From positions 1 to 64,000 of the forward strand of contig JAFXSQ010000001.1 in NCBI GenBank assembly GCA_017525525.1: a DNA stretch of 64,000 bases, written 5' to 3'. Source of the stretch: Lachnospiraceae bacterium. GTDB taxonomy: Bacteria > Bacillota > Clostridia > Lachnospirales > Lachnospiraceae. The translations under genes and the position numbers were made by a program. This document shows positions 59,854-64,000 of the stretch, in pieces; the first letter of the stretch is position 1, and each line of letters opens with the position of its first letter. The notes under the pieces were generated by a model, which was given only the letters and a program-made list of their open reading frames with translations, was not told the DNA's origin and did no database searches.

Positions 59854-61352
59854 ACAGATTAAACAAAATGTCTAAACGATTAGTCATAATCGCTGTAATG
59901 CTGGCGTGCGTTATGGGAGCATTCAACTTCGGCGCCATAAAGCCGAGAGCAGCATCACCTTATGCGGAGCTTGTTTATACAACCCATGTACAGAAAAAGG
60001 GCTGGGGCAATCCGGTGTACGGTGGGAAGGTTTCCGGCTTTGTGGGTAAGGGCTTAAGGATAGAGGCCCTGTCCGTAGGGCTTGTGGGCGCTGGCATGAC
60101 CGGCGCCGTAAACTATAGCGTGTATGTGTCGGGCTCGGGTTGGACACCTTACGTTAAGAGCACCTTAGGAACCAAGAACGAGAAGAACCTGAGAACCGGC
60201 GGTAATTACGCGGGTTCTGTGGGACAAAAGCAGCGCATCGAGAACATAAGGATGCACCTTACCGGCAGTGTGTCAAAGAGCTACAGCGTGTACTATCGAG
60301 TATACGTGGCCGGCAGGGGCTGGACACCATGGACTTCAAACAATGCCGTGTGCGAGACCTCGGGCGAGCTTATTGAATGCATGCAGGCAAAGCTTGTAAA
60401 AAAGGCAGAGATAACGCTTACCGCGGGAGCTTACGTGGGAGGCAGCGGCTGGTGCACGCCGAATATCGTCTATGCGGGAAATAACGCGACAGGCTATACG
60501 GGCATCAAGGGTCAGCAGCTTCAGTCGGTGGCGGTACGGCTTGCAAACGGCGGGCTCGGCGGTGACATAGCTTATGCGGCTTATATCAGAAACTCGGGAT
60601 GGACTGCGGATGCGGGTACCGAGGGAGTGGCAGGCTCGCCCGGACAGGTTATGCCGATAGAGGCTGTAAGGTTTAAACTTACAGGAAACATAAGCAATTA
60701 CTTTGATGTGTATTACAGAGCGTATGTAACGGCTTACGGCTGGACAGCATGGACAACGGGCGGTGAAGCAGCCGGCGCCATAGGCGTGGGACAGCGCGTC
60801 GAAGCTTATCAGATATACATGAAGGAGAAGGGCACGAAGGCGCCTTCGATGACACAGGCAGCCTGCAGGTACGCAACGGACTTAAGCACAGTATCCGGTA
60901 GCTACCGCATCATGGTCAACAAGGCGACAAACTGTGTGACCATATATAAGGGCGGAATGCCTGTCAAGGCTATGATTTGCTCGACGGGCGCGGACACGCC
61001 GGTCGGTACATTTACCGTGAGCGGTAAGTGGAAATGGCTTGCCATGGTGGGAAATGTGTACGGAAAGTATGTCACACAGTTCTACGGCAACTTCCTTTTC
61101 CATTCGGTGCCTTATACTCAGATTTACAATGCGCATTCGCTTCAGACCGAGGAGTACAACAAGCTCGGAACCCAGTGCTCACACGGTTGTGTGAGACTTT
61201 GCGTGGAGGATGCGAAGTGGATATACGACAATGTGCCTTATTATTCGAGTGTGACGGTTATAGACAGCGCAGGCGCAGACCCGCTTCCGAGGCCCGTCAG
61301 AGAGTGGCTTCCGGCGGGCATGAATTACGATCCGACGGATCCGGAGGCATAG
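59850..61352 (+). CDS. Secreted L,D-transpeptidase with ChW-like repeats
   Basis: A 500-aa exported wall enzyme. A signal segment (about residues 9-35) precedes six ChW-type repeats in two triplets (about 40-185 and 190-330), less regular than in the other two ChW proteins, then a KGTKAPSMTQA tail and a YkuD catalytic domain (about 350-480) with the cysteine motif SHGCVRL (444-450, catalytic Cys447) and the upstream His in FLFHSVPY. YkuD enzymes form 3-3 crosslinks or attach proteins to peptidoglycan. Coupled to the epimerase gene (ATGA) and one base from the exporter permease. Confidence 0.92.
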   Translation: MNRLNKMSKRLVIIAVMLACVMGAFNFGAIKPRAASPYAELVYTTHVQKKGWGNPVYGGKVSGFVGKGLRIEALSVGLVGAGMTGAVNYSVYVSGSGWTPYVKSTLGTKNEKNLRTGGNYAGSVGQKQRIENIRMHLTGSVSKSYSVYYRVYVAGRGWTPWTSNNAVCETSGELIECMQAKLVKKAEITLTAGAYVGGSGWCTPNIVYAGNNATGYTGIKGQQLQSVAVRLANGGLGGDIAYAAYIRNSGWTADAGTEGVAGSPGQVMPIEAVRFKLTGNISNYFDVYYRAYVTAYGWTAWTTGGEAAGAIGVGQRVEAYQIYMKEKGTKAPSMTQAACRYATDLSTVSGSYRIMVNKATNCVTIYKGGMPVKAMICSTGADTPVGTFTVSGKWKWLAMVGNVYGKYVTQFYGNFLFHSVPYTQIYNAHSLQTEEYNKLGTQCSHGCVRLCVEDAKWIYDNVPYYSSVTVIDSAGADPLPRPVREWLPAGMNYDPTDPEA

Positions 61353-61353
61353 G

Positions 61354-62106
61354 ATGCAGTACACAAACCTGTTCTGCGAGCTTGTGAAAAAAGGCATAAA
61401 GCTAAAATACAGAAGGTCTTACTTAGGCGTGCTATGGTCACTTATCGAACCGCTTCTGACGATGATAGTGCTGACCTTGGTGTTCGGCACGCTGCTTGAC
61501 CACCACGAGGCTTCGTTTCCGGTGTACATACTCGCCGGAAGACTGATATACGGTTTTTTCTCTCAGGCAACGACGACTGCGCTAAAGTCGATTCGGGCAA
61601 ATGAAGGGCTGATTAAGAAGGTATATGTTCCGAAGCTACTGTTCCCGATGTCGGGGATATGCTTTAACTTTATATTGTTCCTGATATCACTGCCGGTGCT
61701 TTTCGCGGTGTCGCTCGTGCTGAAATGCTACCCGAGCGTTCGGGCGCTGTTGATTGTCCTTCCTCTGCTTACCCTCTTTCTTTTGGCGTGCGGAGTCGGA
61801 GTTACGCTTTCAACCATGGGGGTTTACTTCCGGGATCTTGAGTACCTGTGGAACATAGCGCTCATGCTGATTATGTACACAAGCGCAATCTTCTACTACC
61901 CGGACAGGATACTTGACAGCAACGTGAGCTGGCTTCTTAAGTTCAACCCGCTCTTCTGCGTGATAAGCTCGGCGAGGTCGTGCATATTCGGGGAAGCATT
62001 TGACACATGGGAGGTACTCTATCCACTTGGCTTTGCGGTTGTATTCCTGCTCCTTGGGACAGCTGTCTTCAAGAGGAAGGAGAACGAATTTCTCTTACAC
62101 ATATAA
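61354..62106 (+). CDS. Polysaccharide ABC exporter permease (Wzm/TagG type)
   Basis: A 250-aa ABC-2 permease with six hydrophobic segments and the N-terminal amphipathic stretch LVKKGIKLKYRRSYLGVLWSLIEPL typical of Wzm/TagG/KpsM proteins. It would pass a lipid-linked polysaccharide or teichoic-acid-like polymer out of the cell with the ATPase encoded next. One base after the transpeptidase stop; SD in AGGCATAGG is modest. Placement beside an L,D-transpeptidase suggests that export and wall attachment are coordinated (inference). Confidence 0.9.
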   Translation: MQYTNLFCELVKKGIKLKYRRSYLGVLWSLIEPLLTMIVLTLVFGTLLDHHEASFPVYILAGRLIYGFFSQATTTALKSIRANEGLIKKVYVPKLLFPMSGICFNFILFLISLPVLFAVSLVLKCYPSVRALLIVLPLLTLFLLACGVGVTLSTMGVYFRDLEYLWNIALMLIMYTSAIFYYPDRILDSNVSWLLKFNPLFCVISSARSCIFGEAFDTWEVLYPLGFAVVFLLLGTAVFKRKENEFLLHI

Positions 62107-62107
62107 T

Positions 62108-62836
62108 ATGAACGATGAATTGATTAAATTGGATAATGTCGGCATGTGCTTCAACCTAAGCTCCGAGAAGGTGGACAGCCTGAAGGAGTACTTCATAAAG
62201 CTGGTGGGCGGAAAGCTTTCTTACAGAGAGTTCTGGGCTTTAAGGGATGTGAGCTTAAGCATAAAGCGCGGCGAGAGGCTCGGCGTGATGGGCTTGAACG
62301 GCGCGGGAAAGTCCACACTGATGAAGGTGATAGCCGGGGTGTTCGTTCCCACTGAAGGAAGCGTCAAAAGAAGCGGGGTAATCGCGCCGTTGATAGAACT
62401 GGGCGCGGGCTTCGACATGCAGTACACCGGCCGGGAAAATGTATTCCTCTACGGTGCCGTGCTCGGACACTCGAAGAAGTATATGCAGGCAAGGTATGAG
62501 GAGATTGCGGAATTCGCCGACCTGGGTGAATTCATGGATGTACCCCTGAAGAATTACAGCTCAGGTATGCGGGCGCGGCTTGGTTTTGCGATTGCGGTGA
62601 TGTGCGAGCCGGATGTGCTAATCCTAGATGAAGTGCTCTCGGTGGGAGACGTAAAGTTCAGGAAGAAGAGTGAAGCGAGGATAACGGAGATGATAGATAA
62701 GGGGATTACGGTCATCTTCGTCTCACACAATACAGAACAGATAAAGAGACTGTGCACCCGCGCAATCATCTTAGAAAAAGGAAGAATAGTAAATGAAGGC
62801 TCTGCTGCGGAGTTGGCGGAGGCTTATGCGAAATAA
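62108..62836 (+). CDS. Polysaccharide ABC exporter ATPase (Wzt/TagH type)
   Basis: A 242-aa ATPase with Walker A GLNGAGKSTLMKVIAG (about residues 54-69), the Wzt/TagH-specific VIAPLIELGAGFDMQYTGRENV block, signature YSSGMRARLGFAIA, Walker B DVLILDEVLSVGD, and the switch His in FVSHNTEQI. It lacks the C-terminal carbohydrate-binding extension of O9a-type Wzt proteins, so polymer recognition must lie elsewhere. Start ATG 62108 is one base after the permease stop and has no obvious SD, implying coupled translation. Confidence 0.92.
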   Translation: MNDELIKLDNVGMCFNLSSEKVDSLKEYFIKLVGGKLSYREFWALRDVSLSIKRGERLGVMGLNGAGKSTLMKVIAGVFVPTEGSVKRSGVIAPLIELGAGFDMQYTGRENVFLYGAVLGHSKKYMQARYEEIAEFADLGEFMDVPLKNYSSGMRARLGFAIAVMCEPDVLILDEVLSVGDVKFRKKSEARITEMIDKGITVIFVSHNTEQIKRLCTRAIILEKGRIVNEGSAAELAEAYAK

Positions 62837-62837
62837 G

Positions 62838-62892
62838 TGATATGACTTGAGTGAAGCGAAGAGTAAGCTCCTTCACTTCGTTCAGGATGACA
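62838..62892. repeat. Family A repeat copy
   Basis: GAGTGAAGCGAAGAGTAAG and CTTCACTTCGTTCAGGATGACA, diverged half units, in the gap after the ABC exporter ATPase gene. Confidence 0.65.
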
Positions 62893-62913
62893 AACAGAGG
62901 GAGGAATTATCCG

Positions 62914-64000
62914 GTGAAGAATATCAGAATAAGAATTGTGGTTATGATGTTTGCAGTTATTGCGGCGGTGTTCGCGTTTACGCCGAGTACTCTTGCAGCG
63001 GAGGACATCACGCTCAAGCTTGTGAACGGTGACAACAAGACCGCAAGCCAGTGGTGGGCAGAGGGCGAGTATCATCTATTTGCGGAGGGCACGGCATACC
63101 AGAAGGCCATAACCCCGAGGTATAAGATAACCGTGGGAGGCAAGACCTACGATAGCATAACCGATGCAAAGGATATCGCCTCGAACTTTACCGTAAGCGG
63201 TACTACAAAGGCATCAAAGAAGGGAATATTCAAGATTACCGTTACCGGCAAGGGTGATTATGTCGGCAAGAAGGCTTCCGTTTATTATAAGGTGAACGGC
63301 GCAGCGCTCATGCTTGAGGTTGAGATAGATGAGACCTCGCTTTACGACGGAACCGATAAGGACGGGAACAAGGTTTACTTCAGCGAGGGCGAGACAGATG
63401 GGCTTGCTCCGAAGGTTAAGGTCATCAGCAATGAGGGCAACGTTACATTTGACACAAAGAAGGATGTAACCTGGTACTATGTTAAAAAGGGCGCGAAGGT
63501 AACCTACGAGCGCGACTACAATCCATGGACGGACAAGTCGGGAAGCTATGAGACTAAGGTCAAGGATACCGATGTATTGGATGACGAGGTCAGCGTGCAG
63601 GATGTAATCGATCCGCTTACAAGAAAACCGTACAAGGGCGCGGAAAGCGCGGTTACAACGACCAAGCCGAGTACGCAGGGCGACTACTTTGTGGCAGCGG
63701 TAATTCTCGGAGACGATTATTACGACCCGAAGGTTTATGTGGCCGAGTTAAAGATAGACGAGATGGCGGAGGACTATGTGTCCTATGATATAAGCAAGGC
63801 GACTATTTATCTTAAGGAGAATGCATTTGTCTATACGGGTAAGTTCGCTATACCGGCCATCGAGAAGGTTATGATAGGAAAGCGTGTTCTCTCGGAGGAC
63901 GACTACAATGCATTTGCTTATATCGGGCAGGCGGCCGGCGAGTATTATGTGAGGATTGAAGGACGCGGAGAATACACCGGCGCCAAGGTTTTGAAGTACA
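62914..64000 (+). CDS. Secreted surface protein, cut by the window end
   Basis: An open frame of 362 codons continues past the window end. GTG start at 62914 with GGGAGGAA upstream gives a signal peptide (KNIRIRIVVMMFAVIAAVF..., cleavage likely after STLAAED-preceding Ala). The mature part contains Ig-like beta modules of the type YKITVGGKTY...GKGDYVGKKASVYYKV and, near the end, FVYTGKFAIPAIEKVMIGKRV with GRGEYTGAK, two diverged copies of one module common in Lachnospiraceae surface proteins. No ChW repeat appears in the visible part. Function unknown; partial. Confidence 0.8.
   Translation, partial: MKNIRIRIVVMMFAVIAAVFAFTPSTLAAEDITLKLVNGDNKTASQWWAEGEYHLFAEGTAYQKAITPRYKITVGGKTYDSITDAKDIASNFTVSGTTKASKKGIFKITVTGKGDYVGKKASVYYKVNGAALMLEVEIDETSLYDGTDKDGNKVYFSEGETDGLAPKVKVISNEGNVTFDTKKDVTWYYVKKGAKVTYERDYNPWTDKSGSYETKVKDTDVLDDEVSVQDVIDPLTRKPYKGAESAVTTTKPSTQGDYFVAAVILGDDYYDPKVYVAELKIDEMAEDYVSYDISKATIYLKENAFVYTGKFAIPAIEKVMIGKRVLSEDDYNAFAYIGQAAGEYYVRIEGRGEYTGAKVLKY

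Noticed and set aside
1..64000. CRISPR arrays, restriction-modification or other dedicated phage-defence operons
   Set aside because: No regularly spaced direct repeats and no cas, methyltransferase or defence-type genes; the repeated sequences are dispersed palindromes.

Overview
The window looks like a chromosomal segment of a Gram-positive anaerobe of the Clostridia, most likely the Lachnospiraceae. The evidence is gene content: FabK as enoyl reductase, a DUF6472-type small cysteine protein, clostridial hydrophobic-W (ChW) repeat surface proteins, a YtfQRT/YjfF-type sugar transporter, LytS-AraC type sugar two-component signalling, a Fst-like peptide locus, and strong Shine-Dalgarno sequences with sigma-A style promoters. 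Species is not determinable from the sequence alone.

Layout. 1-23.4 kb is transcribed entirely on the minus strand and is mostly housekeeping: rpoZ, gmk, yicC, rqcH, glgA, mscS, a DUF1846 gene, a chemoreceptor, a GH25 lysozyme with ChW repeats, a fatty-acid synthesis operon (accD-accA-fabK-fabD-fabG-fabF-fabZ), asnB, murI, tRNA-Leu(AAG) and leuCD. At 23.4-25.75 kb sits a junction: a candidate type I toxin-antitoxin locus (31-aa membrane peptide plus convergent antisense RNA), a few codons resembling the GroEL C-terminal tail, and an intact IS1634-family element. From there almost everything is on the plus strand. 25.9-34.3 kb holds cell-surface polysaccharide genes (two glycosyltransferases, a Stealth phosphotransferase, a flippase), a GH42 beta-galactosidase and a ChW/Big2 surface protein. 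34.4-48.7 kb is a sugar module: transaldolase-like enzyme, FucI/AraA-fold isomerase, FGGY kinase and AraD; a response regulator, histidine kinase and binding protein that look like a sensing trio; then a second binding protein with one ATPase and two permeases. 49-53 kb is housekeeping (Lrp regulator, aminotransferase, trmL, glyA, ftsH). 55-62.8 kb holds an HD-GYP protein and a translationally coupled run of two-component system, epimerase, L,D-transpeptidase and polysaccharide ABC exporter. The window ends inside a secreted surface protein.

The intergenic DNA is unusually rich in structured repeats. Three families are distinguishable: (A) bacterial palindromes reading out as AAGATTCTTCG...CTCAGAATGACAC, found at several junctions of the fab operon; (B) a two-domain hairpin element with base-paired arms that differ in sequence but keep pairing; (C) a multi-stem element, two copies (36.6 and 50.65 kb), whose outer and central stems also covary. 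The most promising undescribed items are the Fst-like toxin/antisense locus at 23.4-23.75 kb and structured families B and C.
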